DNA of 64,000 bases. Source: Pseudomonadota bacterium (GTDB taxonomy: Bacteria > Pseudomonadota > Gammaproteobacteria > Burkholderiales > Burkholderiaceae_C). Within the stretch, counting starts at the first letter, position 1. The number at the start of each line of letters is the position of its first letter. Location: contig JAFEEB010000038.1 in NCBI GenBank assembly GCA_018241325.1, positions 15,859 through 79,858 on the forward strand, in the 5' to 3' direction. Below the pieces are notes generated by a model. The model did not search any database. It saw only the letters and a program-made list of their open reading frames with translations, and was not told the DNA's origin. Shown here in pieces: positions 1-8,821 of this stretch. Made by a program: the position numbers and the translations under genes.

Positions 1-244
1 CGGCCAGCCAGCTGGCGTAGTAGCCGCCCAGCGAAGAGCCGACCACGGCCATGCGTTCGGCCGGCCAGTCGGCCGTGCCTTCATCGATCAGCGCGGCCGC
101 GGCGCGGGGCGAGGGCGGCAGTTGCGGGCACCACCAGTGCACGGCGGGGTGCTCGGCCTGCACGCGCGCGGCCATTTGCCGCGCCTTGCTGGACTGGGGC
201 GAGGAGCGAAAACCGTGCAGGTACAGCAGGTGGGTGGTGCTCAT
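1..244 (-). CDS. YqiA/YcfP-type esterase, partial
   Basis: The minus-strand reading frame starts at the ATG at 244 and runs off the left edge, so about 81 N-terminal residues are visible. It begins MSTTHLLYLHGFRSSPQSSK and contains the nucleophile elbow GSSLGGYYA. Both fit the small alpha/beta-hydrolase family YqiA/YcfP (UPF0227), whose E. coli member YqiA is an esterase. The start lies 39 bases from the divergent rodA start, so the two genes share a short promoter region. The C-terminal half with the catalytic Asp and His is outside the window. Confidence 0.8.
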   Translation of the reverse strand, partial: MSTTHLLYLHGFRSSPQSSKARQMAARVQAEHPAVHWWCPQLPPSPRAAAALIDEGTADWPAERMAVVGSSLGGYYASWLA

Positions 245-283
245 GCGCCGATGCTACGGCGATCGCGCGGGATAATTCGAAGC

Positions 284-1438
284 ATGGCGGTTGTATTTGA
301 CAAGCCCTCGCTGTGGCAGCGCGTGGCGCCCCTGTTGCGCGGTTTCGACTGGTTGCTGCTGGCCGCCGTCGTGGTGCTGGCCGGGCTGGGCCTGCTGGCC
401 ATGTACTCGTCCGGCTTCGACCACGGCACGCGCTTTGTGGACCATGGGCGCAACATGCTGATTGCCGCCGGCATCATGTTCGTGGTGGCGCAGGTGCCGC
501 CGCGCCAGCTGATGCAGCTGGCCGTGCCGGTGTACACGCTGGGCGTGGCGCTGCTGGTGGCCGTCGCCCTGTTCGGCATCAGCAAGAAGGGGGCGCAGCG
601 CTGGATCAACCTGGGGGTGGTGATCCAGCCCAGCGAGCTCTTGAAGATCGCCACGCCGCTGATGCTGGCCTGGTGGTTCCACCGCCGCGAGGGGCAAACG
701 CGCCCGCTGGACTTTGCCGTGGCCTTTGCGCTGTTGGCCGTGCCGGTGGGGCTGATCGTCAAGCAGCCCGACCTGGGCACCGCCATGCTGGTGCTGGCCG
801 CCGGCCTGGCCGTGATCTTCTTTGCCGGCCTGCCCTGGAAGCTGGTGCTGCCGCCCGTGCTGATCGCCGCCGTCGGCGTGGCGCTGATCCTGGCCTTCGA
901 GCCGCAACTGTGCGCCGACGGCATGGACTGGATGGTGCTGCACGAATACCAGCGCCAGCGCGTGTGCACCCTGCTGGACCCCACGCGCGACCCGCTGGGC
1001 AAGGGCTTTCACATCCTGCAGGGCATGATCGCCATCGGCTCGGGCGGGCTGTGGGGCAAGGGCTTCATGCAGGGCACGCAGACGCACCTGGAGTTCATCC
1101 CCGAGCGCACCACGGACTTCATCTTTGCCGCCTATTCCGAGGAATTCGGTCTGGTGGGCAACCTGGCGGTGATCGCCGGCTTCATCTTCCTGATCGTGCG
1201 CAGCCTGATGATCGCCGCCGACGGCCCGACCCTGTTCGCGCGCCTGCTGGCGGCCAGCCTGGCCACCATCTTTTTTGCCTATGCCTTCGTCAACATGGGC
1301 ATGGTCAGCGGCATCCTGCCCGTGGTGGGGGTGCCGCTGCCCTTCATCAGCTATGGCGGCACGGCCCTGGTGACGCTGGGGCTGGCGCTGGGCATGCTGA
1401 TGTCGATCGCCAAGGCGCGGCGCCTGATGCAAAGCTGA
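284..1438 (+). CDS. rodA: RodA, SEDS peptidoglycan glycosyltransferase
   Basis: This 384-residue polytopic membrane protein is the SEDS-family polymerase that builds lateral-wall glycan strands with a class B PBP in the elongasome. The start at 284 (MAVVFDKPSLWQ) is preferred over upstream in-frame codons because the cytoplasmic N-terminus and first membrane helix of RodA begin there. The conserved loop FIPERTTDFIF carries the putative catalytic Asp278, and the C-terminal motif GVPLPFISYGGT is the SEDS signature. The length is typical. No mrdA or mre genes are visible next to it in this window. Confidence 0.95.
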   Translation: MAVVFDKPSLWQRVAPLLRGFDWLLLAAVVVLAGLGLLAMYSSGFDHGTRFVDHGRNMLIAAGIMFVVAQVPPRQLMQLAVPVYTLGVALLVAVALFGISKKGAQRWINLGVVIQPSELLKIATPLMLAWWFHRREGQTRPLDFAVAFALLAVPVGLIVKQPDLGTAMLVLAAGLAVIFFAGLPWKLVLPPVLIAAVGVALILAFEPQLCADGMDWMVLHEYQRQRVCTLLDPTRDPLGKGFHILQGMIAIGSGGLWGKGFMQGTQTHLEFIPERTTDFIFAAYSEEFGLVGNLAVIAGFIFLIVRSLMIAADGPTLFARLLAASLATIFFAYAFVNMGMVSGILPVVGVPLPFISYGGTALVTLGLALGMLMSIAKARRLMQS

Positions 1439-1462
1439 CGGGCCGCGTGTTTATCATGGCCG

Positions 1463-3094
1463 ATGATCAGGCCAATTCAGCGCGTGTGGGCATTCCTGGA
1501 TCGACCCGCCGCCGGTTTCGCGCGCGGCGCTGCGGCGACGTGGCGCGCTCGCTTGGCGGCGCTTGGCGTGCTCGTCGGCCTGCTGTCCGGCTGTGCCAGC
1601 CTGCCCACAGACGTGCAGCGCCCGGTGTCGCACGCCCTGGACCAACCCGGGGCGACGCCGCTGGGGCAACTGGTTGACCAGAGACGCCCGGAGGCCGTGC
1701 GGCCGCAGGTGTCGGGCTTCGCGCTGATCGCCTCGGCCAGGGACGCCTTCGCGGCCCGCCTGGCGCTGACGCAGCAGGCGACGCGCACGCTGGACATCCA
1801 GTACTACGCCATTCACGCCGACCCCAGCGCGGCCGAACTGCTGCGCACCGTGCGCGCGGCCGCACGGCGCGGCGTGCGGGTGCGCATCCTGCTGGACGAC
1901 TTCAACAGCGCGGGCCACAACGCGCTGGTGATGCGCATGGCCAGCGTGCCCGGCGTGCAGATGCGCATGTTCAACCCGCTGCCCGGCGATCGCGGCCTGG
2001 GCATGCTGCGCGCGCTGGGCTCGCTGCACGACTTCCAGCGCATCCAGCACCGCATGCACAACAAGCTGTTCATCGCCGACAACGCCTGGGGCGTCACCGG
2101 CGGGCGCAACCTGGGCGATGCGTACTTCGGCATCGCCAGCGGCAGCAACTTCATCGACCTGGACGTGCTGGCCGCCGGCCCCGTCGTGCAGGCCATGTCG
2201 GCCAGTTTCGACCGCTACTGGAACAACCCGCTGGCCTATCCGGTCGATGCGCTCATCACGCCGGAGGAGCTGGCCCGCCTGGGCGCGACCACCCGAGCGG
2301 ACGCCAGCGATCTGCCGGCGGCGGGCAGCACGCCCGCGCCGCCCCCGCCGACCGATCTGGCCGCGCTGCGGCTGGTGTGGGCGCCCGCCGTGTTGCGCGC
2401 CGACAGCCCGTTCAAGCTGGTGCCGGGGCACGACGAACAGGGCGGGCCCAGCGTGGTGGGCGACATGCTCTCCCTGCTGCAACAGGCGCGCAACGAAGCG
2501 CTGATCGTCTCGCCGTATTTCGTGCCCGGCACCGACATGACCGAGCAATTTGCCCGCATGCTCCGGCGCGGCGTGCGGGTGCTGGTGTTCACCAACTCGC
2601 TGGCCTCCACCGATGCGCTGCTGGCCCAGGTCGGCTACGCGCACCACCGCAAGCAGCTGCTGCACCTGGGCGTCGAGCTGTACGAGATGCGCGCGCTGGA
2701 GCCCGCGCGGCTGACCCGGGCGGTGCTCGGCTCGGCCGCCGGCGGCTCGATCGGAGCCGACTCGCGCGCCAGCCTGCATGCCAAGCTGGTCATCGTGGAC
2801 GAGCGCGTGATCAGCGTCGGCTCGATGAACCTGGACCAGCGCTCGCTGCTGCAGAACTCCGAGGTCGCGCTGGTGATCCACAGCCCCGAGCTGGCGCACC
2901 AGGCCGCAGAGCGCTTGCGGGCCGCCCTCGCCTCCGGCGCCTGGCGCGTGGAGCTGACCGCCGAAGGCCGCCTGCGCTGGCGGGCCCCGCCGGGCGCGGA
3001 CTTCAGCGACGCCGACCACGAGCCCGATACCAGCATATGGCTGCGCCTGCTGGCCGACCTGCTCAGCCCGCTGGCGCCCGACGAAATGCTGTAG
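1463..3094 (+). CDS. Phospholipase D-family lipoprotein (ClsC/YmdC-like)
   Basis: This 543-residue protein has two HKD catalytic motifs, H199-K201-D206 and H439-K441-D446, as in cardiolipin synthases and other phospholipase D enzymes. The N-terminus has a hydrophobic stretch ending in a lipobox (LLSGC, Cys44), so it is probably a lipoprotein attached to a cell-envelope membrane. Two HKD domains with an N-terminal lipid anchor and no transmembrane pair resemble ClsC (YmdC)-type cardiolipin synthases, but the substrate cannot be read from sequence. It follows rodA by 24 bases and may be co-transcribed. Confidence 0.85.
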   Translation: MIRPIQRVWAFLDRPAAGFARGAAATWRARLAALGVLVGLLSGCASLPTDVQRPVSHALDQPGATPLGQLVDQRRPEAVRPQVSGFALIASARDAFAARLALTQQATRTLDIQYYAIHADPSAAELLRTVRAAARRGVRVRILLDDFNSAGHNALVMRMASVPGVQMRMFNPLPGDRGLGMLRALGSLHDFQRIQHRMHNKLFIADNAWGVTGGRNLGDAYFGIASGSNFIDLDVLAAGPVVQAMSASFDRYWNNPLAYPVDALITPEELARLGATTRADASDLPAAGSTPAPPPPTDLAALRLVWAPAVLRADSPFKLVPGHDEQGGPSVVGDMLSLLQQARNEALIVSPYFVPGTDMTEQFARMLRRGVRVLVFTNSLASTDALLAQVGYAHHRKQLLHLGVELYEMRALEPARLTRAVLGSAAGGSIGADSRASLHAKLVIVDERVISVGSMNLDQRSLLQNSEVALVIHSPELAHQAAERLRAALASGAWRVELTAEGRLRWRAPPGADFSDADHEPDTSIWLRLLADLLSPLAPDEML

Positions 3095-3105
3095 CGCCCG
3101 GGCCG

Positions 3106-3300
3106 CTACAGCCAGTGGGCAATCAGGCTGGCCAGCAGGCTCAGCACCACGGTGCTGGCCAGCGGGATGTACCAATCGCGCCCGAACAGGCGAAAGTGAA
3201 AGTCGCCCGGCAGCCGCCCCAGGCCGAACTTGCGCAGGAAGGGCGCCAGGCCGTTGATCAGCACCAGGGCCAGAAAGACGACGATCAGCCAGCGGATCAT
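3106..3300 (-). CDS. DUF2905 small membrane protein
   Basis: This 64-residue protein has two predicted membrane helices around a conserved centre, LGRLPGDFHF, typical of the DUF2905 family. The family is widespread in proteobacteria and has no established function. It converges with the PLD gene. Upstream on its own strand lies a large inverted-repeat element that separates it from the methyltransferase gene. Confidence 0.85.
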   Translation of the reverse strand: MIRWLIVVFLALVLINGLAPFLRKFGLGRLPGDFHFRLFGRDWYIPLASTVVLSLLASLIAHWL

Positions 3301-3321
3301 GGAAGGTTCCTCAGCACTTCA

Positions 3322-4170
3322 GTGCGGTCTTGCCCCTCGCCCCTTTGGGGAGAGGGCTGGGGTGAGGGGCTGCAGCGTTGGAGTAGTTTGCTGAAGTTTG
3401 ATTTTGAGTCGGTGCTGCATGCGCTCGCTGGCCGGGATGTGCGCCCGGCGGCGCACCTACTTTTCTTTGCTTCGCCAAAGAAAAGTAGGCAAAAGAAAGG
3501 CGACCCCACTGGCCGTGTCCCTTCGCTTCGCTGCGGGCAGCCTGCGATGCTCGCGCGCGGGGCGGTGCTGCGGAACTCGCTGCGTTCACTTCGTTCACTG
3601 CGCTCAAACAACCGCAGCAAGTCAGTCCACGATGCATGGGCATGCTGCGCTGCCCATGCCCGCCCCACGCCCTGCGCTTCTCGGCACGGCCAGAGGGGAG
3701 TTGAACCCCAACACGGGCCATCGCTGCGCTCGGCCCCAGGTTTGGCTGTTGGCGGGGCCGAGCGTAGCGATGGCCCGAATGGGTTTTCCACCCCCTGGAG
3801 GCTGCGCCTGCGGCGCGGCGCTTTCGGGGTGGCGCGTGCAGCGCAGCATGCACGCGCTTCGTCAACTGGCTCGCGGGGGGTGTTTGAGCGAAGAGAGCGC
3901 AGCGAACGCAGCGAGTTCCACCGCGCACCCCGCAAGCGTTGCGACGCAGGTTTGCCCCGAAGCGAAGCGCAGGGGTCGCAGACGTGGGGGCGCTTTCTTT
4001 TGCCTCCTTTTCTTGTGCGTACAAGAAAAGGAGGTGCGCCGCCGGGCGCATATCCCGGCCAACAGGAGCACGCAGAACCACAGAGCAAGCAATCAACGGC
4101 CAACAACGCCAACGCCAGCGGCCCCTCACCCCAACCCTCTCCCCAGAGGGGCGAGGGAGCAAGACCGCAC
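3322..4170. repeat. 849-bp near-symmetrical inverted repeat (head-to-head repeat pair)
   Basis: The stretch between the methyltransferase and DUF2905 genes holds no convincing gene. It is two arms of about 420 bp, each the imperfect reverse complement of the other. The outer ends match (GTGCGGTCTTGC at 3322, GCAAGACCGCAC ending at 4170). The centre is a 22-bp stem at 3716-3775 with one mismatch. Each arm has its own hairpin at mirror positions (3457-3488 and 4003-4034; stems CTACTTTTCTTT and CCTCCTTTTCTTG). The outer blocks are the CCCCTCACCCCAACCCTCTC-type repeat seen in many proteobacteria. A further partial copy of that block lies at 4187-4222. Long open frames here are a by-product of the repeat composition. 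Confidence 0.85.
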
Positions 4171-4251
4171 ATCCCCGCCAACTCCTCACCCCAACCCGCT
4201 GCCCCAATGGGCGAGGGAACCAAGCCGGGCGCGCGCGGGCGTTTGCGGCGC

Positions 4252-5436
4252 TCACAGCCGATGCGTGCGGTCGCCCGCCGCAAAGCCCTGCGCGGCCCAG
4301 CCTTCGCCCACGGCCAGGCCGATGACCTTGAACAGCTCGCCCATCTCGTGCTCGGCCAGCAGCTTCATGGCCGGGGCGCGCTCGATGATCGGCAGCGCGG
4401 CCATGCGTTCGGCCAGGCCGTTGTTGAGCAGAAAGCGCCCCTGGCTGGTGTAGCCCAGCACCGACAAGCCCGCGTCCTGCGCGGCCAGGGCAATGCCGGT
4501 GAAGTTGACGTGCGCCGTGATGTCCTTCTCGCCCACGTCCGCCAGCGGCGCGTCGTCCATGCGGTGCGCGCGGTGGCAGGCCAGGGTGCCCATGTGGCGC
4601 TGCGGGTGGTAGTACTCGGCCTCGGGAAAGCCGTAGTCGATGAAAAACGCCGCGCCACGCCCGCCGCGCGCCAGGCGCTCGGCCACGGTGCGCACGAAGG
4701 CCTCGGCCTGGGGGTGGATCTCGGTCACGCAGTCGTGCCCGCCCTCGATCGCCAGCGGCGGGCGCAGCGCGGTGGCGCGGTCGCTCCATGCGAATGCTTC
4801 TGAATTGATAGCTGTTTGCGCTTGTCCATCGGGCGCCACAGACCAATTCGGCTTGAAGATCACGCCCCGCTCGTGCCATGCCCCGTCCACCCGCGCCAGC
4901 AGCTTGACCGGCATCGCATCCAGCACCTCGTTGCCCAGCACCACGCCCGTCATGGCCTCGGGCAGGGTGTCGGCCCATTGCACGATGGCGCCATGCGCGG
5001 TCAGGCGCTGCTGCTGGCGCGCGCGCAGGGCGCCCGACACATCGACGATGGTGTAGCGGCGCGGTGCCTGGCCGCGCTGCGCCAGCTCGCCCAGCACCTG
5101 CTCGGCCAGCGCGCCGGAGCCGGCGCCGAACTCCCACACTTCGTCCGTGCCGGTGTGCTGCAAGGCCTCGGCCACGGCGGTGGCCAGCGTCTGGCCGAAC
5201 AGCGGCGACAACTCGGGTGCGGTCACGAAGTCGCTGCCGTCGCGCGCCAGCTGGCCGAACTTGCGCGAGCCGTGGGCGTAATAGCCCAGGCCCGGCGCGT
5301 ACAGCGCCAGCTGCATGAAGCGGTCGAAGGGCAGCCAGCCGCCGGCGGCCTGGATGGCGCCGGCGATGTGCGCGGCCAGCTCGACGGATGGGGCGTGTGG
5401 GGCGGCGGTGTGGGACACGGACGAATTGTCCGCCAT
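4252..5436 (-). CDS. MidA/NDUFAF7-like SAM-dependent methyltransferase
   Basis: This 394-residue protein belongs to the DUF185/Methyltransf_28 family. It shows the family block FMQLALYAPGLGYYAHGSRK with VTAPELSPLFGQ, then the SAM-binding motif EFGAGSGALAEQ near residues 102-113. Mitochondrial members (NDUFAF7/MidA) methylate an arginine of complex I. The target in bacteria is not settled. The start at 5436 is chosen because homology begins just after it, and the divergent SDR gene starts 34 bases away. Residues encoded by 4795-4824 come from a short interspersed repeat. Confidence 0.85.
   Translation of the reverse strand: MADNSSVSHTAAPHAPSVELAAHIAGAIQAAGGWLPFDRFMQLALYAPGLGYYAHGSRKFGQLARDGSDFVTAPELSPLFGQTLATAVAEALQHTGTDEVWEFGAGSGALAEQVLGELAQRGQAPRRYTIVDVSGALRARQQQRLTAHGAIVQWADTLPEAMTGVVLGNEVLDAMPVKLLARVDGAWHERGVIFKPNWSVAPDGQAQTAINSEAFAWSDRATALRPPLAIEGGHDCVTEIHPQAEAFVRTVAERLARGGRGAAFFIDYGFPEAEYYHPQRHMGTLACHRAHRMDDAPLADVGEKDITAHVNFTGIALAAQDAGLSVLGYTSQGRFLLNNGLAERMAALPIIERAPAMKLLAEHEMGELFKVIGLAVGEGWAAQGFAAGDRTHRL
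4795..4824 (-). repeat. Short comamonad-type repeat inside the methyltransferase gene
   Basis: Read on the coding strand, this 30-nt segment begins CAAGCGCAAACAGCT and ends AGAAGCA. It matches 23 of 30 positions of a segment inside cas7 at 46521-46550, in the same reading frame (peptide QAQ-A). Related pieces occur between genes near 38534-38560. Confidence 0.6.
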
Positions 5437-5469
5437 GCGCGCGGCCGCCCGCGGCGCCGATTTGCCACA

Positions 5470-6297
5470 ATGCGGTCCGTGTCCGATGCTCTTGGCTCCA
5501 CCCCAACGCGCACCGTGCTGGTCACCGGCGCGGCGCGCCGGCTCGGGCGCGAGATCAGCCTGGCCTTCGCGCGTGCCGGCTGGGACGTGCTGGCGCACCA
5601 CCGGCATTCCGCCGACGCGGCCCGCGCGCTGCAAGCCGAGATCGAAGCCCTGGGCCGCCGCTGCCCGCTGCTGCGTGCCGACCTGCGCGCGCCCGAAGCC
5701 GCTGCCGATCTGCTGCACCAGGCCCGCGCGTCGAGCGGCGCACTGCCGCAGTGCATCGTCAACAATGCTTCTGTTTTTGAAGCGGATGAGGCCCTTTCGG
5801 CGAGCGCTGCAGGTTTGATGGACCATTTTGCGACCAACACCGTCACGCCCCTGCTGCTGGCCAATGCGCTGGCCGCCGCCTGGGCCCAGCGCGGCGCGCC
5901 CACGGCCGGCCGGTGCAGCGTGGTGCACGTGCTGGACCAGAAGGTGCACAACCTGAACCCGGACTATTTTTCCTACACCGTCAGCAAGCTGGCGCTGGCC
6001 CAAAGCGTGGCCCTGCAGGCGCAGGCGCTGGCGCCCTGGGTGCGGGTGTGCGGCCTCTCGCCCGGGCTGATGTACCTGAGCGGGCCGCAGACGCCGGACA
6101 ACTTCGAGCGCGCCAGCCGCGTCAACCTGCTGCACCGGCCCATCGACCCCGCGGATGTGGCGCGCTGCGCCGTGTTCATTGCCGAAAACCCCAGCCTGAA
6201 CGGCGCCACGCTGCAGGCCGACAACGGCCAGCACCTGGTGGCGCTCGATCGCGACGTGATGTTTGCCGTGGATGGCGCGATGGGGGCGACGCCATGA
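5470..6297 (+). CDS. Pteridine-reductase-like SDR (FolM/PTR1 type)
   Basis: This 275-residue short-chain dehydrogenase has a Rossmann motif TGAARRLG (19-26) and NNAS (98-101). The usual catalytic Ser is replaced by an Asp: D156, Y169 and K173 have exactly the 13 and 4 spacing of the Asp-Tyr-Lys triad of Leishmania pteridine reductase PTR1. This suggests NADPH-dependent reduction of a pterin or folate, as in FolM (dihydromonapterin reductase). The stop overlaps the ATG of a FolB-like gene, so it is translationally coupled to pterin metabolism, which supports the role. The start at 5470 gives a short leader before the Rossmann strand. Confidence 0.8.
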   Translation: MRSVSDALGSTPTRTVLVTGAARRLGREISLAFARAGWDVLAHHRHSADAARALQAEIEALGRRCPLLRADLRAPEAAADLLHQARASSGALPQCIVNNASVFEADEALSASAAGLMDHFATNTVTPLLLANALAAAWAQRGAPTAGRCSVVHVLDQKVHNLNPDYFSYTVSKLALAQSVALQAQALAPWVRVCGLSPGLMYLSGPQTPDNFERASRVNLLHRPIDPADVARCAVFIAENPSLNGATLQADNGQHLVALDRDVMFAVDGAMGATP

Positions 6298-6707
6298 ACT
6301 CCATGCTGCTGGCCTTTGCCGCGCTGGACGCGCGCCTGGCGCTGGAGTGCCGCCTGCTCAGCCTGCGCCGCCACGAGCGCGCGGTGCGCATCGGCGTGCA
6401 CGATTTCGAGCGCCACCAGCCGCAGCGCCTGTGGTTCGACGTCGATCTGTGCGTGCTTCTTGCGCATGCCGGCGCCGCGCGCGACGACATCGGCGCCACG
6501 CTGGACTACGACTTCGTGCGCGAGGTGATCGATGAGGCCGTCGGCCAGCAGCACCACGAGTTGCAGGAAACCCTGTGCGACGCGGTGCTGGCCGCCGTGC
6601 TGAGCCGCCCCGAGGTGCAGGCCGCGCGCGTGGCCACGCGCAAGCCCGACGTGTATGCCGACAGCGCCTCGGTCGGCGTCGAGCGCGTGGCGGTCAAACC
6701 GTGGTGA
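6294..6707 (+). CDS. FolB-like dihydroneopterin aldolase paralogue 1
   Basis: This 137-residue protein has the FolB/FolX T-fold pattern: a first strand block VRIGVHDFERHQPQRLWFDV, a central LDYDFVREVID, and a C-terminal ATRKPDVYADSASVGVE with a Lys at the position expected for the catalytic residue. It starts inside the SDR stop codon (ATGA). About 30 N-terminal residues precede the T-fold. It is more diverged than the following paralogue, so it may use a different pterin, for example in an epimerase or dihydromonapterin branch. Confidence 0.75.
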   Translation: MNSMLLAFAALDARLALECRLLSLRRHERAVRIGVHDFERHQPQRLWFDVDLCVLLAHAGAARDDIGATLDYDFVREVIDEAVGQQHHELQETLCDAVLAAVLSRPEVQAARVATRKPDVYADSASVGVERVAVKPW

Positions 6708-6715
6708 CGCCCATC

Positions 6716-7099
6716 ATGAGCAACGACGCCCGACCCGTGCTGGGCCAGCAGCGCCTGCATCTCACCGGCCTGCGCTTTGCCGCCAACCTGGGCATCCTCG
6801 ACCACGAAAAGCGCGCGCCGCAACCCATCCAGGTGGACGCCGAACTCAACCTGGGCGCGCAGCCCCTGCGCCCGCGCGACGACGACATCACCCACGTGCT
6901 GGACTACCGCAAGGTGCGCCAGATCATCATCGACGAGTGCACCGCCGAGCACGTGAACCTGCTGGAAAGCCTGATCGGCAAGCTGTGCGAGCGCCTGCTG
7001 GGCCTGCACGGCGTGCTGGGCGTGCGCGTGAAGATCACCAAGCTGGAGATCTTCGACGATTGCGAGGTCGCCATCCGCATGCAGGCCGGGCGCTGGTAG
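6716..7099 (+). CDS. folB: Dihydroneopterin aldolase FolB
   Basis: This 127-residue protein is typical of FolB, which converts 7,8-dihydroneopterin to 6-hydroxymethyl-dihydropterin and glycolaldehyde in folate synthesis. Visible hallmarks are LGILDHEKRAPQPIQVDAEL and VLDYRKVRQII near the N-terminus and centre, and the C-terminal KITKLEIFDDCEVAI with a conserved Lys. It lies 8 bases after the first FolB-like gene, so SDR, FolB-like and FolB form one operon. The ATG at 6716 is chosen; an in-frame GTG at 6704 would add four residues. Confidence 0.85.
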   Translation: MSNDARPVLGQQRLHLTGLRFAANLGILDHEKRAPQPIQVDAELNLGAQPLRPRDDDITHVLDYRKVRQIIIDECTAEHVNLLESLIGKLCERLLGLHGVLGVRVKITKLEIFDDCEVAIRMQAGRW

Positions 7100-7234
7100 C
7101 GCTGCGCGAGGGCGCGCGTGCCGCCGCCGCCGGTGGTGCGCATCGCGGGTTTGCGCTGGTGACATGCGGGCCACTCCGCGCTACATTTCAGGCAGCGCGA
7201 CGCGGTCGCGCCCAAGGGCCCGGAGACTTGCAGG

Positions 7235-7726
7235 ATGGCGACGCCTTTCTTTTTCGACCCGTTGCAGCTGTGGCGCGACGCCGTCAATCGGCTCGAGTCC
7301 GACGCCAATACGCTGACCACGGACAGCCTGAAGTCGCCCGAGCTGGTGCGCACGCTGCAACAGGCCACGACGGTCTCCAGCGGCATGCAGCAGGGCTTTG
7401 ACAAATTGCTCGACGGCTACCTGCGCCGCGCCAACCTGCCCAGCCGCAAGCAGCTGGCCGAGCTGACGCAAACGCTGGAGCGCATCGAGCAAAAGCTCGA
7501 CCGCCTGCTGCCCCCCGCCGACGTGCCTCGCCCGGCGCGCACACGCAAGCCGGCCGCCGCTGCGCCCGTCGCGCCCGTCGCGCCCACCGCGCCCACCGCG
7601 CCCCATGTGGCCCATGTGGCCCAGACGGCGGCCGAGACGCCCCAGTCACCCGCCATCGCCAAGGTCGCCAAGGCCGCCAAGGCCGCCAAGCCGAAGAAGC
7701 CGGCCCGCGCCAGCGCCCGGAAATAG
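7235..7726 (+). CDS. PhaE-like PHA synthase subunit with basic tail
   Basis: This 163-residue protein starts MATPFFFDPLQLWRDAV. A helical segment near residue 70 (LPSRKQLAELTQTLERIEQ) resembles the C-terminal helix of PhaE/PhaR polyhydroxyalkanoate synthase subunits. Residues from about 95 are low-complexity Ala-Pro-Val and end in a Lys-Ala tail resembling histone H1 or the DNA-binding tails of PhaF and PhaM. It sits 3 bases before a PHA synthase gene, which supports a synthase-subunit or granule role. At 163 residues it is much shorter than classical PhaE, so the exact class is uncertain. Confidence 0.65.
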   Translation: MATPFFFDPLQLWRDAVNRLESDANTLTTDSLKSPELVRTLQQATTVSSGMQQGFDKLLDGYLRRANLPSRKQLAELTQTLERIEQKLDRLLPPADVPRPARTRKPAAAAPVAPVAPTAPTAPHVAHVAQTAAETPQSPAIAKVAKAAKAAKPKKPARASARK

Positions 7727-7729
7727 GCC

Positions 7730-8821
7730 ATGGCCGTCTCCCCAGCCCGTCCGTCCGACGCCGACCTGGCCCTGACCGAGCGCTTGCGCCTGGAGGTCGA
7801 TCGCGCCGTGCAGCGCGGCCTGAAGGGCATCGAGCTGCTGGGCGCCGAGCCGCCCACGGTGGGGCGCACGCCCAAGACCGTGCTGCACCGGCGCGGCACG
7901 CTCGAGCTGGTGCACTACCACGCGCTGGCCGACGAGGTCTACCGCATTCCGCTGCTGATCGTCATGGCGCCCACCAACAAGGGTTACGTGCTGGACCTGG
8001 CGCCGGGGCAAAGCCTGGTCGAGTTCCTGCTCAAGCGCGGCTACGACGTTTACATGATCGACTGGAACGCGCCCACGCCCGCCGAGCGCGACCTGGGCCT
8101 GGCCGACTACGTGCTGGACTTCATCCCCGACTGCATCCGCCGCGTGCAGCAGGACTCGGGCGAGGAGGACGTCAACTTGGTGTCCTACTGCGCCGGCGGC
8201 ATGCTCTCGCTGATCTACCTGGCGCTGCACCCGGGCGGGCCCGTGCGCAACATCGCCTGCTTCACCACGCCCATCGACTTCTCGCGCATGGAGCTGTTCC
8301 GCGCCATGTCCGACGAGAAAGCCTTCGACGTCGATGCCTTTGTGGCCAGGAACGGCGTGATCCCCGCCGAGTTCGTCATGAACGGCTTCGACGCGCTGCG
8401 CCCGGCCAGCCGCATGGCGGGGCAGATCAAGCTGTGGGACAACCTCTGGAACGACCAGTTCGTCGCCGGCTTTCGCATGATGGAGCGCTGGGGCAACGAG
8501 ACCCTGCCGCTGCCCGGCGCCTACTTTCGCGACACCGTCAAGCAGCTGCTGCGCCAAAACGCGCTGCACCAGGGGACCTTGACCATTCGCGGGCGCCCGG
8601 TGGACCTCAAGCAGATCACCATCCCGCTGCTGCACATCGCCGCGCAGTACGACCACATCGTGCCCGCGGCCTGCTCGCAGCCCCTGATGGAGATGATCGG
8701 CTCCACCGACAAGCAAGAGATCACCTTGCCCGGCGGCCATGTCAGCATCGCCGCCGGCGCCAACGCCGTCAAACGCATGTGGCCCAGGCTGGATGCCTGG
8801 CTGGAGGGACGTTCCGTATGA
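7730..8821 (+). CDS. phaC: Class III-like polyhydroxyalkanoate synthase PhaC
   Basis: This 363-residue alpha/beta-fold enzyme polymerises (R)-3-hydroxyacyl-CoA into polyester on cytoplasmic granules. The catalytic triad is readable: Cys154 in the lipase-like box SYCAGG (usually G-x-C-x-G-G), Asp308 in AAQYDHIVP and His337 in PGGHVS. The length fits class III/IV catalytic subunits (about 350-360) rather than class I (about 560-600), consistent with the PhaE-like gene just upstream. The stop overlaps the start of the following acetyltransferase gene. Confidence 0.85.
   Translation: MAVSPARPSDADLALTERLRLEVDRAVQRGLKGIELLGAEPPTVGRTPKTVLHRRGTLELVHYHALADEVYRIPLLIVMAPTNKGYVLDLAPGQSLVEFLLKRGYDVYMIDWNAPTPAERDLGLADYVLDFIPDCIRRVQQDSGEEDVNLVSYCAGGMLSLIYLALHPGGPVRNIACFTTPIDFSRMELFRAMSDEKAFDVDAFVARNGVIPAEFVMNGFDALRPASRMAGQIKLWDNLWNDQFVAGFRMMERWGNETLPLPGAYFRDTVKQLLRQNALHQGTLTIRGRPVDLKQITIPLLHIAAQYDHIVPAACSQPLMEMIGSTDKQEITLPGGHVSIAAGANAVKRMWPRLDAWLEGRSV

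Noticed and set aside
3297..5506. Long frames across the 3.3-4.25 kb inverted repeat
   Set aside because: They cover repeat arms and hairpins, change direction between arms, and match no family; the repeat explains the openness.
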